This document shows positions 15,910 to 24,931 of a stretch of DNA of 64,000 nt, piece after piece; within the stretch, counting starts at the first letter, position 1, and the number at the start of each line of letters is the position of its first letter. A program made the translations under genes and the position numbers. The notes beneath the pieces are model-generated. The model saw only the letters and a program-made list of their open reading frames with translations, did no database searches and was not told the DNA's origin. This DNA comes from CAYFKJ01 sp964343605 (GTDB lineage Bacteria > Pseudomonadota > Alphaproteobacteria > UBA2966): NCBI GenBank assembly GCA_964343605.1, contig CAYFKJ010000005.1, positions 62,001-126,000 on the forward strand. Reading direction: 5' to 3'.

Positions 15910-17193
15910 ATGGAAATCGAACTGGCTTACGGAAAGACCGGATTGAAGGTGAAGCTGCCGGAGGGCGCCGAACCGACGGTTATCCGCAAACAACCCCTGG
16001 AGATACCGTCCGACCCGGCGGCCCTGATCGCGAACGCGCTGGACGCTCCGACGGGGGCCGCGCCGTTACGCGAATTCGCCTCCGACAAGACCTCGGCCTG
16101 CATCCTGATTTGCGACATTACGCGGCCGGTGCCCAACGGCCTCTTCCTCAAGCCCCTGATCGACCGGTTGCACGACGGGGGTATTCCCCTTTCGGCGATT
16201 ACCGTTCTGGTGGCGACCGGACTACACCGTCCCAATCTGGGGGATGAATTGGCAGAGCTGGTCGGCGACCCTTGGGTGATGGAGAACGTGCGTGTCGTCA
16301 ACCATTACGCCCGCAACGACGAAGACCACGTCATGATGGGCCGCACGCCGAAAAGAGGCACGCCGGTGGGTCTCGACAGGCGCCTCGTCGAGGCGGACGT
16401 CAAGATCGCCACCGGCCTTGTCGAACCCCACTTCATGGCTGGATATTCCGGCGGCCGCAAGGTGGTGGCTCCCGGCGTCGCCCACCACGAAACCATCCGG
16501 ACCTTCCACAGCGCCCGCTTCATGGAGGATCCCTTCGCCACTTCCTGCAACCTCGACCGCAACCCGCTGCACGAAGAACAGCTCGACATCATCGCCATGT
16601 TGGACGGACCCGTGCTGGGGCTGAACACGGTGATCGACGAGGCCCGCAATCTGGCCCACGTCACGTTCGGCGAGATCATCGAAAGTCATCTGGCCGCCGT
16701 CGAATTCGTGCGCGGCAATGTCGAAGTGCCGGTTGGCCGCCGGTTCAAGACCATCGTCACGTCGGCCGCCGGCTATCCCCTGGACAAGACCTATTACCAG
16801 ACCGTCAAGGGAATGGTGACGCCGCTCGATATCCTGGAGGAGGGCGGTACGCTGATCATCGCCTCGGACTGTTCGGAGGGTATCGGTTCCGAGGAGTTCC
16901 GCGAAGCCCAGAGGAAACTGGTGTCGCTCGGGCCGGACGCTTTTCTCGATACGCTGATGGGCAAGCAATTTGCCGAGATCGACGAGTGGCAAACGGAAAT
17001 GCAGCTCAAGCCCATGCGCGTCGGTGACATCCAGCTCTATACAACCGGCTTGAATGAAGACGACCTTGCCCTCACCGGTGTGGATTGCGTCCCCGGTGTG
17101 ACCGAGGCCATCGCCGCCAGCATCGCCCGTCACGGCAGTGCCGAAATCGCCGTTATTCCGGAAGGCCCTTACCTAGTGCCGTTCAGGTCCTGA
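15910..17193 (+). CDS. larA: Nickel-pincer-dependent 2-hydroxyacid racemase/epimerase, LarA family
   Basis: A 427-residue LarA-type protein. The residues that define the active site in Lactiplantibacillus LarA can be placed: Lys184 in YSGGRKVVAPG (covalent site of the nickel-pincer nucleotide), His200 in TIRTFHSARF (nickel ligand), and His106 (ATGLHRP) and His174 (VEPHFMAGY) as the acid/base pair. The numbering nearly coincides with the lactate racemase. Cofactor genes larB, larE and larC lie on the opposite strand and end tail-to-tail with an 11-base overlap. LarA homologues racemise lactate, malate, phenyllactate, sugar acids and others, so the substrate is open. A GGGGAAG site precedes the ATG. 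Confidence 0.9.
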   Translation: MEIELAYGKTGLKVKLPEGAEPTVIRKQPLEIPSDPAALIANALDAPTGAAPLREFASDKTSACILICDITRPVPNGLFLKPLIDRLHDGGIPLSAITVLVATGLHRPNLGDELAELVGDPWVMENVRVVNHYARNDEDHVMMGRTPKRGTPVGLDRRLVEADVKIATGLVEPHFMAGYSGGRKVVAPGVAHHETIRTFHSARFMEDPFATSCNLDRNPLHEEQLDIIAMLDGPVLGLNTVIDEARNLAHVTFGEIIESHLAAVEFVRGNVEVPVGRRFKTIVTSAAGYPLDKTYYQTVKGMVTPLDILEEGGTLIIASDCSEGIGSEEFREAQRKLVSLGPDAFLDTLMGKQFAEIDEWQTEMQLKPMRVGDIQLYTTGLNEDDLALTGVDCVPGVTEAIAASIARHGSAEIAVIPEGPYLVPFRS

Positions 17194-17854
17194 CCATCTT
17201 CGCCGCCGACAGCGCCCGGATGGCCGCGCAGGCGGCGCCGTAGCCATTGTCGATGTTGCACACCGTCACCCCGGGTGCGCAGGAGGCCAGTGAGGCGGCA
17301 AAAGCCGTTTCCCCGTTTAGGGCGACGCCGTAGCCGGTGGAGGTCGGAACGGCGATGAGGACGCCCGGCACCAAACCGCCGAGGACCGAGGGCATGGCGG
17401 CGTCCATGCCGGCGACGGCGATGACGACGGGGTGGCGTTTGATTTCGTCGACGCGTTCCATCAGACGCCAGATGCCTGCGACACCGACGTCGAATATGGT
17501 CGTGGCATCGAGACCGTTGAAACGCAATGTTCTCAACGCTTCGCGTGCCACACCGCTATCCGAGGTGCCGGCCGTGACGATGGCGATCTCGGCGGGAGCC
17601 GGCGGCTTGTCCGCATGACGGAAGAAGGCGGTCTGCGATTCCGCATCGTAGTCGAGCTCTTGCGTGTGCGCGCCCGACAAAGCCGTGAACTTTGTCTCCG
17701 ACAACCGCGTCAGCAGCAAAGCTTCGCTGCCCGCGGCCGCTTCGTCCAGAATGCCGTCGATTTGCGTCACCGTTTTCTGGGCGCAGAATACGGCTTCGCC
17801 GAAGCCGATGCGATCGGTCCGGCTGTGGTCGAGCTTGATGTCGCTTGATTCCAT
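17183..17854 (-). CDS. larB: Nickel-pincer cofactor biosynthesis carboxylase/hydrolase LarB
   Basis: From the Met at 17854 the protein has 223 residues. It contains the PurE-like core IAIVTAGTSDSGVAREALRTL and VVIAVAGMDAAMPSVLGGLVPGVLIAVPTSTGYG (in two blocks), which binds NaAD in LarB. LarB carboxylates the pyridinium ring of NaAD and releases AMP, the first step to the pincer cofactor. Its ATG overlaps the larE TGA (ATGA), and its 3' end overlaps larA by 11 bases. LarB is often about 245 residues; the shorter N-terminus here is a minor difference. Confidence 0.9.
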   Translation of the reverse strand: MESSDIKLDHSRTDRIGFGEAVFCAQKTVTQIDGILDEAAAGSEALLLTRLSETKFTALSGAHTQELDYDAESQTAFFRHADKPPAPAEIAIVTAGTSDSGVAREALRTLRFNGLDATTIFDVGVAGIWRLMERVDEIKRHPVVIAVAGMDAAMPSVLGGLVPGVLIAVPTSTGYGVALNGETAFAASLASCAPGVTVCNIDNGYGAACAAIRALSAAKMVRT

Positions 17855-18696
17855 CAGACGGCCATCCGAGATTCGTCGATGAAGGCGCTGCCCTGCCTGT
17901 AGGCCTGGACACGGACAGCGGTACCGGGTTGCATCCGGAACTCCCGCCGGACCAGGTCGATGGCATTCGCCCGGTCGGACCGGGTTAAGGCATCCAAGGC
18001 GGCCTGATCCAGTTCGATCACGATTCCGTCCGGCCGCACCCGGCAGCGCACGGTTTCGGGTGAAAGCCGCTGACGCAACCAACGTTCCACTTCATCGATG
18101 CCGGCCATGTCGCGGGGATCGATGGGAATGCCCGTCGTCACCCGACTGGCGAGACAGGGCGATGCCGGCAACGCGGCCAGGTCGGGTAGGTCGAGTTCAA
18201 GCGCCAGCCGGCGCACGTCCGCCTTGGTGAAGCCCGCCTCGACATAGGGGTGCCTGACCCCGTGATCCGAGGCCGCCTCCAGACCGGGACGGAAGTCCCC
18301 GAGATCGTCGGCGTTGGTGCCGGAAACCAGCACGTTTTCGGTCATCGCCGACAATGTTTTATAGAGGTTCGACTTGCAGAAGAAACAGCGGTTCAGCGGG
18401 TTGGCGCGGTAGCGCGCATCCGCGAATTCTCCGGCATCGACCATTTGAAGCCGCCAGTCCTCGTGAGCAGCTTGTGATCTCACGCGCGCCGTCGCCTCGG
18501 CCGGAACCGCGGGTGAAACGGCGTGGACCATCATCACGCGATTGGCGCCGAGTGAACGATGTGCGAAGGCGGAGAGCGTCATGGAATCGACGCCGCCCGA
18601 CAGCGCGACGGCCATTTCGCCATAGCCCTCCAAGACCTCGGCGAGGTTTCGCCGCTTGGCGGGAAATTCAGGATCAGCTTTTGGCGGCATCGTCAT
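17854..18696 (-). CDS. larE: Pincer cofactor sulfur-insertion enzyme LarE
   Basis: From the ATG at 18696 (a second ATG lies at 18690) the protein has 280 residues. It is an N-type ATP pyrophosphatase: the PP-loop is VALSGGVDSMTL (31-41), followed by SGTNADDLGDFRPGL (about 125-139). Cysteines occur at 104 and 107 (NRCFFCKSNLY) and 181 (ASPCLASR). In this family the C-terminal cysteine either gives up its sulfur or, with a CxxC pair, can ligate a [4Fe-4S] cluster. LarE converts the two carboxylates of the LarB product to thiocarboxylates. The start lies inside the larC 3' end (23-base overlap). Confidence 0.9.
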   Translation of the reverse strand: MTMPPKADPEFPAKRRNLAEVLEGYGEMAVALSGGVDSMTLSAFAHRSLGANRVMMVHAVSPAVPAEATARVRSQAAHEDWRLQMVDAGEFADARYRANPLNRCFFCKSNLYKTLSAMTENVLVSGTNADDLGDFRPGLEAASDHGVRHPYVEAGFTKADVRRLALELDLPDLAALPASPCLASRVTTGIPIDPRDMAGIDEVERWLRQRLSPETVRCRVRPDGIVIELDQAALDALTRSDRANAIDLVRREFRMQPGTAVRVQAYRQGSAFIDESRMAV

Positions 18697-19885
18697 TTCC
18701 CAAAACCGTTGTCTCCGCCGCCTGCCGAGCTTTCTGGCGGGCCGCGTGGCCTTTGATTTTGGCCAGGTCCGCCATGTCCGCCTTTGCCGTCGCCCCGCCC
18801 GGCCGTGCCGCCAGCTTGACACCGACACCGTCGATTTCGTCGTCCCGGCGGGCCAGCAGGCTGCGCGGCTGAACGGCGTGGCGAACGCCCAGTGTTGTGG
18901 TTTCGCGGAAAATCTCGTCCAGCACAATAGCCGTTGCCGCGGGTTCGGCCAAAATCTGCAGCGCCGTCGCGAGCCGGCCTTTTTTTGCGAATACGGGCCA
19001 TTGGCAGACATCCAGCACCCCATCAACCGCCCGGATGTGATCGACCGCAATAGCCAGGTCCTCCGCCGTTTGGTCGTCGATTTCACAGCGGAATATGGCG
19101 ATTTGGTCTCCGAGAATGCCGTCGTCGGCATCGGCGTAAAGCGTCGCGCGCAGCACGTTGCTGCGGGACTGCAGGGTTCTCGAGCCGAACCCCAGCCCGG
19201 CGCCGATCAGGCGGCGGGGGACGGCGTCTGCGGATTGTGTTGGTTCGAGATAGTTGATGATGGCGGCGCCCGTCGGGGTTACGCGTTCGCCCGCTTCACC
19301 ATCGTCCACCAGCACGTATCCCTTGAGAAGTTCGACCGTTGCCGGCGCCGGCACCGGAAGGATGCCGTGGGCGCTCTTGACCTGGCCACGGCCGCGCGGG
19401 ATCGGTCCGATGGACCAGCGGCAGGGACGCAATGCTGTAATGAGTGCCGCTGCCGTGACGATATCGATCAGAGAATCGCGGGCGCCGACCTCGTGGAATG
19501 TTACGTCTTCGACGTCGCAGGCATGGACGGCCGCTTCCGCGTCCGCCAACGCGCCGAAGATGGCCAAAGCGGCGGCGCGGACGTCGTCGTCAAGTTTGGT
19601 CTCCGTCAGTTGAGCTCTGATGTCCCGCCAGGAAGTGTGCTCCGCCGATCCCTCCTCCTCGACGACGAACCGGGTGCCGTGCAGCAGATTATCGCCATGC
19701 GGGGCCAGCAAAGCCGAAACTTCGGGGCCCAGCCCCAATGCATCGATCGCGCTTTCGCAGGCTGACCACAAATCCGGCCGAGCGTCCAGAATGGCCGCGG
19801 CGAACATATCGCCGGCGATGCCGCCGACGGCATCGAGATGGATTGCGGCGGTCTTCTCGGTCGTCCGGTCCGATTTGTGTGGCAA
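18674..19885 (-). CDS. larC: Nickel insertion protein LarC (single-frame version)
   Basis: A 403-residue LarC. Family blocks include IHLDAVGGIAGDMFAAAILDA near the N-terminus, VTFHEVGARDSLIDIVTAA, and RVTPTGAAIINYL. The C-terminal domain uses CTP to insert nickel. Only a TTG start (19883-19885) allows the conserved N-terminal block, and it is backed by a strong GGAGGGG site six bases upstream. In L. plantarum larC is split and needs a programmed frameshift; here it is one uninterrupted frame. It is the first gene of larC-larE-larB. Confidence 0.9.
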   Translation of the reverse strand: MPHKSDRTTEKTAAIHLDAVGGIAGDMFAAAILDARPDLWSACESAIDALGLGPEVSALLAPHGDNLLHGTRFVVEEEGSAEHTSWRDIRAQLTETKLDDDVRAAALAIFGALADAEAAVHACDVEDVTFHEVGARDSLIDIVTAAALITALRPCRWSIGPIPRGRGQVKSAHGILPVPAPATVELLKGYVLVDDGEAGERVTPTGAAIINYLEPTQSADAVPRRLIGAGLGFGSRTLQSRSNVLRATLYADADDGILGDQIAIFRCEIDDQTAEDLAIAVDHIRAVDGVLDVCQWPVFAKKGRLATALQILAEPAATAIVLDEIFRETTTLGVRHAVQPRSLLARRDDEIDGVGVKLAARPGGATAKADMADLAKIKGHAARQKARQAAETTVLGNDDAAKS

Positions 19886-20283
19886 TCGCCCCTCCGGGAA
19901 AGCGCGGGTAATCGGCTAGCCTTTGCTTGTCATGAAATAGATAGGCTCAAGCACGAACAATCAAGGCCCGGTTGAACCGGGCCGATATAGGTCAATATTC
20001 CTGACGCATGAACCATTCGATTCATTTGCTAAGATTATGAATCATTTGTTGCATGGCGGAGATCATCTTTGTAGGCTCACTTCAGACCGGAAACAACAGA
20101 GGGGGCGCCGGTCAGCGGCAGCCATGGTCCCTCCAGCGCCGATACCCGGCAGCAGGAGGGACCTGCCGCGATTTTGCCCCCAGCGATTGATGCACACGTT
20201 GCGTTGACCCCGACGCCAGAAATCCTGGGGCCGGCGTTGTTTGTTCCGGGGGGAGCAATCCTGACAATGAACGGTTCGGTTTC
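19886..20283. other. 398-base intergenic region between divergent larC and the RpiR regulator
   Basis: No gene is supported. It holds a 19-base GC-rich palindrome at 19965-19983 (GGCCCGGTTGAACCGGGCC) without a T-run, an AT-rich block at about 19995-20050 with direct repeats, and a GC-rich leader to the GTG start at 20284. Promoters for both divergent genes should lie here; none stands out clearly. Confidence 0.5.
20020..20050. promoter_or_regulatory. Direct repeats 20 bp apart, possible RpiR-type operator
   Basis: ATTCATTTGCT at 20020-20030 and AATCATTTGTT at 20040-20050 share 9 of 11 bases and are spaced exactly 20 bp, which puts them on one face of the helix. They lie in the only AT-rich part of the larC-RpiR intergenic region. 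Binding by the neighbouring RpiR protein is inference. Confidence 0.3.
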
Positions 20284-21210
20284 GTGATCGATACCAGCGC
20301 GGTGAAGGCCCGCATCGAAAGCGCGTTTCCCGCCTTGAGCCCGCAGCTCAAGCGCGCGGCGCGCTATGTGCTCGACGCGCCGGACGACGTCGCTCTCAAT
20401 TCCATGCGGACCGTGGCCTCACACGCCGGCGTTCATCCCTCCACCATGGTGCGGCTGGCCAAGGAACTGGAGTTTTCGGGCTACGCCATGTTCCGCGAAC
20501 CGTTCCGCCAGCGCCTGCGCACCCATGCCGACCGCTTCGCCGACCGGGCGCGTCATCTGCAGGCCCGGGGGGCGGAACGCCCCGGCCACGAACGCGACGA
20601 CCTGTTGCAGGAAATTCAGGCTGCCGGTCGCGAAAATCTCGAACGGACATTTGCGGCGACCTCCGCCGCCGACCTGGCTGAACTGGCCGAAATGATGGAG
20701 GATGCCCGGCGCATATTCGTGGTCGGCATGCGCAAGTGCCATCCGGTGGCCTACTATCTGCATTACGCCTGCCGCATGTTCCACGACAATGTCGTGCTGG
20801 CCAACGGCATTGCCTCGACCATGGCGGACGAGCTTCGCGATATCCGCGAGGACGATGTGTTGATCGCCGTCAGCTTCGAACCCTACACGCGGGAAACGGT
20901 CCGCGCGGCGCGCCATGCCTTGTCATCGGGCGCCAAACTGGTGGCCATAACGGACAGCTCGGTATCGCCTCTTGCGGAGGGTGCCGAGAAATCCTTCGTC
21001 GTCGCCAACGACAGCCCTTCGTTCTTCCGCTCTGTCGCGGCGGCCATGGCGTTGGCCGAAGCCTTTGTCGCTTTTCTGGTGGCCCACGGCGGCAACACCG
21101 CTGTCGAGCGGCTGACGCGCACGGAAATGCACCTTGAGAACTTCGACGCCTATTGGGTTCCCGAGGCCGCGGATCAGCACGATCCCCAGGGCGGGGAGGA
21201 CGCGGCATGA
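20284..21210 (+). CDS. MurR/RpiR-family transcriptional regulator
   Basis: A 308-residue regulator with a GTG start. The N-terminal HTH_6 domain (about 1-80) includes LSPQLKRAARYVLDAPDDVALNSMRTVASHAGVHPSTMVRLAKEL, read in two blocks. The C-terminal SIS sugar-isomerase-like domain (about 125-270) includes RRIFVVGMRKCHPVAYYLHY and DVLIAVSFEPYTRETV. SIS domains bind phosphosugars or other small ligands. Its stop overlaps the start of the aminotransferase gene (ATGA), so it probably controls that gene and its own expression. Confidence 0.9.
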   Translation: MIDTSAVKARIESAFPALSPQLKRAARYVLDAPDDVALNSMRTVASHAGVHPSTMVRLAKELEFSGYAMFREPFRQRLRTHADRFADRARHLQARGAERPGHERDDLLQEIQAAGRENLERTFAATSAADLAELAEMMEDARRIFVVGMRKCHPVAYYLHYACRMFHDNVVLANGIASTMADELRDIREDDVLIAVSFEPYTRETVRAARHALSSGAKLVAITDSSVSPLAEGAEKSFVVANDSPSFFRSVAAAMALAEAFVAFLVAHGGNTAVERLTRTEMHLENFDAYWVPEAADQHDPQGGEDAA

Positions 21211-22583
21211 CCCACGTCTTCCATCGCCAGATAAAATCGGATCTACCGGTCGCCGTCCGGGGCGAGGGCATCTGGATCGTCGATTCGGAGGGAAAGCGCT
21301 ATCTCGACGCCTCGGGCGGGGCGGCGGTATCGGCGCTGGGCCATTCAGACGAAGGCGTCCGCAGCGCCATTGCCGGCCAGCTCGACAATCTTGCTTACGC
21401 CCACTCCTCCTTCTTCACGACCGAGGCCATGGAGGTGCTGGCGGATAAATTGACCTCGGCGGCGCCCGGGCACCTTAATCACGTCTACTATCTTTCCGGC
21501 GGGTCCGAGGCCATGGAGGCGGCGCTCAAGCTGACGCGCCAGTACTTCCTGGAGATCGGACAACCGCAACGCCGCCACTTTATCGCCCGGCGCCAGAGCT
21601 ATCACGGCAACACCCTCGGCGCACTCGCGGTGGGCGGCAACCAGTGGCGCCGCGAACCCTACGAGCCCATGCTGATGTCGGTCCGCCACATATCGCCTTG
21701 CCACGCCTACAGGGGACGACGGGACGACGAAAACGACGAGGCCTATGGATTGCGCGTCGCCAACGAACTGGAAGCGGCGATCGTCGAGGCGGGACCGGAT
21801 ACGGTGGCGGCGTTCGTCGCCGAAACGGTAGTCGGCGCCACCATCGGCGCCGCCGCGCCGGTGCCGGGTTACTTCGCCCGCATCCGAGAGATTTGCGACA
21901 AATACGGCGTGCTGCTGATCCTGGACGAGGTGATGTGCGGCATGGGCCGGACCGGCTCGCTTTACGCCTGCGAACAGGAAAACGTCGTTCCCGACCTGTT
22001 GATTGTCGCCAAGGGCCTTGGCGCCGGCTATCAGCCGATCGGCGCACTGATCGTGTCCGATCCCGTCTTCGCCGCCGTGCGCGACGGCTCCGGCGCGTTC
22101 CAGCACGGCCACACGTACATGGGGCACGTGACAGCGTGCGCCGCGGCACTGGCCGTCCAGGAGGCCATCGAAAGCCGCGATTTGTTGACCTCGGTGCGGA
22201 CGCGCGGACAGGAACTGAACGCCGCCCTCCACGACCGTTTCGGCAACCACAGCCGGGTCGGCGATATTCGGGGGCGGGGTTTGTTCCAAGCCATCGAACT
22301 CGTGGCCGACCGTCCCTCAAAGGTGCCGTTCGATCCGGCCCTCAAGGTGCACGCCCGGATCAAGGCGGCGGCCATGGAGGCGGGACTGATGTGCTACCCC
22401 ATGGGCGGCACCATCGACGGCGTGCTCGGCGACCATGTCCTTCTGGCGCCGCCGTTCATCGTCGAGGCGGAGGACATTGAGGTGATCGTCGATCGCCTGG
22501 GAACGGCCATCGACAAAGTCGTCGGCGAATTTGGGACCGATGACGCCGCACCCGGCTGGTCGGGCGGGGAGGGCACGCCATGA
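21207..22583 (+). CDS. Class-III PLP aminotransferase
   Basis: A 458-residue omega-type aminotransferase from the ATG that overlaps the regulator stop. Family landmarks are YYLSGGSEAMEAALKLTRQY, the RRQSYHGNTLGALAVGG segment, the LLILDEVMCGMGRTG Asp-containing motif, and the PLP lysine in LLIVAKGLGAGYQPIGAL. Substrates could be a beta-alanine-, taurine-, putrescine- or gamma-aminobutyrate-type amine; sequence alone does not decide. Coupling with an RpiR regulator recalls taurine or amino-acid-derived amine catabolism units. It converges with the PLP lyase gene that follows. Confidence 0.9.
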   Translation: MTHVFHRQIKSDLPVAVRGEGIWIVDSEGKRYLDASGGAAVSALGHSDEGVRSAIAGQLDNLAYAHSSFFTTEAMEVLADKLTSAAPGHLNHVYYLSGGSEAMEAALKLTRQYFLEIGQPQRRHFIARRQSYHGNTLGALAVGGNQWRREPYEPMLMSVRHISPCHAYRGRRDDENDEAYGLRVANELEAAIVEAGPDTVAAFVAETVVGATIGAAAPVPGYFARIREICDKYGVLLILDEVMCGMGRTGSLYACEQENVVPDLLIVAKGLGAGYQPIGALIVSDPVFAAVRDGSGAFQHGHTYMGHVTACAAALAVQEAIESRDLLTSVRTRGQELNAALHDRFGNHSRVGDIRGRGLFQAIELVADRPSKVPFDPALKVHARIKAAAMEAGLMCYPMGGTIDGVLGDHVLLAPPFIVEAEDIEVIVDRLGTAIDKVVGEFGTDDAAPGWSGGEGTP

Positions 22584-22588
22584 GCGCG

Positions 22589-23623
22589 CTAGCCGGTCAG
22601 CGCATCGCCGTAGGCGAATATCGACGGCGTGCCGCCGGTATGCAGGAACAACAGCGTTCTACTGCCGTCTGCCCGGCGCGCACGGTCGACAAAGCCTGCC
22701 ATCGCCTTGCCCGAGTAGACCGGATCGAGGATCAAGCCTTCGGCTCGCGCCGACAGGTCAATGGCCTCGCGCGTCGCATCGTTAAGCTGCCCGTAACCAG
22801 GCGCCAGAAATTCATCGGTGAGCACGACGTCGTCGTCGGAAACGACCGGATCGAGTTCCAGCAATTCGGCAATCTCCGCACAGCGCTTGATGATGCGGGG
22901 ACGCTGCGCTTGCGCCTCCCGGCGAACGCAAACGCCGCTGACGCGGGCACCGCAGCCCAGCGCGCGGAGGCCGAACAGGGTGCCGGCATGGGTGTTGCCG
23001 CTGCCGGAGGGAACGACAACTTCATCGAAGGTAAGCCCGAGATCATCGGCCTGGGCCAGGATCTCGCGCGCTGCGACGACGTAGCCGAGCGCGCCGATGG
23101 GCTTGTGGCCGGGTCCGAGAGGGATGACGTAGGCGCGCTTTCCGCCAGCCTCGAGGTCTTCGGCAATTTCGCGAAGGCGGGCGTCGGCGCCTTCTTCGTC
23201 CTCCCCTTCGGGATAGGAATGCATGGTCGCGCCCAACAGGCGATCCAAAAGCACGTTTCCAGAGTTGCGGTAAAGCGGATCCTGCTTGGCCACCCGCTCC
23301 TCGAGCTGAATGTGGCAATGCATGCCGAGCTTGTTGGCGGCCGCTGCGGCCAGGCGGACGAAGTTGGATTGCACCGCGCCGGTAATCAAAACCGTGTCGG
23401 CCCCGTATTCCAGCGCCTCACCGAAGTAAAACTCAAGCTGGCGCACCTTGTTGCCGCCGAAGGCAAGCTCCGTGCAGTCGTCCCGTTTAACATACGCCGA
23501 CACCCCTTCGAAAAGCCCTTCCAAATTGGGCATGCGGCTGAGCGGCGAGGGTGGACGCCAAAGCGCTGCGCGAGGCAGGTCGTCCAGGGCGCCGATACGC
23601 CTGGCTTCGGTGTTTTCCGTCAT
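22589..23623 (-). CDS. D-cysteine desulfhydrase / ACC deaminase-family PLP enzyme
   Basis: A 344-residue fold-type II PLP enzyme. The PLP lysine is in LAFGGNKVRQLEF, and the family segments VQSNFVRLAAAAANKLGM and VVPSGSGNTHAGTLFGL are present. These are typical of D-cysteine desulfhydrase and 1-aminocyclopropane-1-carboxylate deaminase; DcyD-like is favoured by GPGHKPIGALGYV. It would release pyruvate, ammonia and H2S from D-cysteine or act on a related D-amino acid. The Met at 23623 has a GGCGG/GGAAA site; a Met at 23653 is possible. It converges with the class-III aminotransferase (5-base gap). Confidence 0.82.
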   Translation of the reverse strand: MTENTEARRIGALDDLPRAALWRPPSPLSRMPNLEGLFEGVSAYVKRDDCTELAFGGNKVRQLEFYFGEALEYGADTVLITGAVQSNFVRLAAAAANKLGMHCHIQLEERVAKQDPLYRNSGNVLLDRLLGATMHSYPEGEDEEGADARLREIAEDLEAGGKRAYVIPLGPGHKPIGALGYVVAAREILAQADDLGLTFDEVVVPSGSGNTHAGTLFGLRALGCGARVSGVCVRREAQAQRPRIIKRCAEIAELLELDPVVSDDDVVLTDEFLAPGYGQLNDATREAIDLSARAEGLILDPVYSGKAMAGFVDRARRADGSRTLLFLHTGGTPSIFAYGDALTG

Positions 23624-23916
23624 CGAATTTTCCGCCGCTTCATGCGCGGACATTGCACAAACTTCGGCCCGGCGGCAAGGGCTGAGCAAGAGTTCACGGA
23701 CCGGTCAATAACCGGCGGCAGGCCTGGTTGGATGCCGCGCCTGCTGCAACGCCGGTCAAACCCGACGGGAATCGTCCCGCCGGGCATCAAGATCGAAGGG
23801 CCATGCCCCTCGATTATCCGCTCCGGCAAGCGGCGCGTCCGATATGGGATCGGGCCGTCCGTCTGCCGGTTTTCCGAAGCAAGGCATTTGGCAATAAACC
23901 CCAGGGAGGAAATCAA

Positions 23917-24923
23917 ATGCAGATGAAGAAAACCCTTACTGCAGGCGCGGCGATCGTCGGCCTGACATTGACAGCCGGGATGTTCGGCGCCGCGAATGCC
24001 GCCGAATTCATCACCATCGGCACGGGCGGCGTCACGGGCGTCTACTACCCGACGGGCGGCTCGATCTGCCGTCTCGTCAACAAAGGCCGGAAGACCCATG
24101 GCGTGCGCTGCTCGGTCGAGTCGACCGGCGGTTCGGTCTACAACATCAACACCATCCGGGCCGGTGAACTGGACATGGGCGTGGCCCAGTCGGACTGGCA
24201 GTACCATGCCTACAACGGCACGGGTAAGGACAGCTTCAAGAAGGCCGGTCCGTTCAAGGAACTGCGGGCGGTGTTCTCGGTCCATCCCGAACCCGTCAGC
24301 ATCATCGCGCGTCGTGATTCGGGCATCAAATCCGTCGCCGATTTGGTCGGCAAGCGCGTCAACATCGGCAACCCCGGTTCTGGTACCGAAGCGACCTGGA
24401 ACGTGATGTGGGGCGCCATGGGCCACACCAATGCCGACCTCAAGTTGGCTGCCCAGATGACCTCAAGTTGGCTGCCCAGATGAAGTCGGCGGAGACGCCG
24501 CAGGCGCTCTGCGACAACAAGATCGACGCCTTCTTCTGGCTCGTCGGCAATCCCAGCGCCCTGAACAAGGAAGCGACCACGACTTGTGACGCCGTCATCG
24601 TCGAGGTTGCCGGTCCGGCCATCGACAAGCTGGTCAAGGACAACTCGTTCTACCGCTATGCCACAATTCCCGGCGGCATGTACAAGGGCAACCCCAACGA
24701 CATCAAGACCTTCGGTGTCGGCGCCACGTTCGTGAGCTCGACCCGCACTTCCGAAAAGACCGTCTATGAAGTCGTGAAGGCTGTCTTCGAGAACTTTGAT
24801 GCCTTCAAGAAGCTTCACCCGGCCTTCGGCGTTCTCAAGAAGAACGAAATGGTCAAGGACGCTTTGTCGGCGCCGCTGCACGACGGTGCCGCCAAGTACT
24901 ACAAGGAAGCCGGCCTGATGTAA
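23917..24923 (+). pseudogene. TAXI-family TRAP transporter solute-binding protein, frameshifted
   Basis: The first part (23917-24483) begins behind AGGGAGGA with a signal peptide (about 1-27, ending AANAA). It continues with the TAXI-type ITIGTGGVTGVYYPTGGSIC and TGGSVYNINTIRAGELDMG. It stops at a TGA directly after a 23-bp tandem duplication (24436-24481). The second part, in another frame, resumes as DLKLAAQMKSAETPQALCDNKIDAFFW and ends normally at 24923. Removing one copy restores a continuous protein of about 327 residues, the normal size of a TAXI binding protein. TRAP permease and UspA genes follow and are intact, so the lesion is recent or a sequence error. The binding protein would deliver a carboxylate-type solute. 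Confidence 0.87.
24436..24481 (+). repeat. Perfect 23-bp tandem duplication that frameshifts the TAXI binding-protein gene
   Basis: Copies at 24436-24458 and 24459-24481 are identical and each begins GACCTCAAGTTGG. Twenty-three is not a multiple of three, so the reading frame is lost and a TGA follows at once at 24481-24483. The upstream frame translates the first copy as DLKLAAQM, and the downstream frame translates the second copy the same way. Confidence 0.95.
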
Positions 24924-24931
24924 GGCCCCCT

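Noticed and set aside
24481..24483. Second selenocysteine UGA in the TAXI binding-protein gene
   Set aside because: The downstream coding part is in a different frame, and a 23-bp duplication fully explains the stop. No cysteine/Sec motif is present there.
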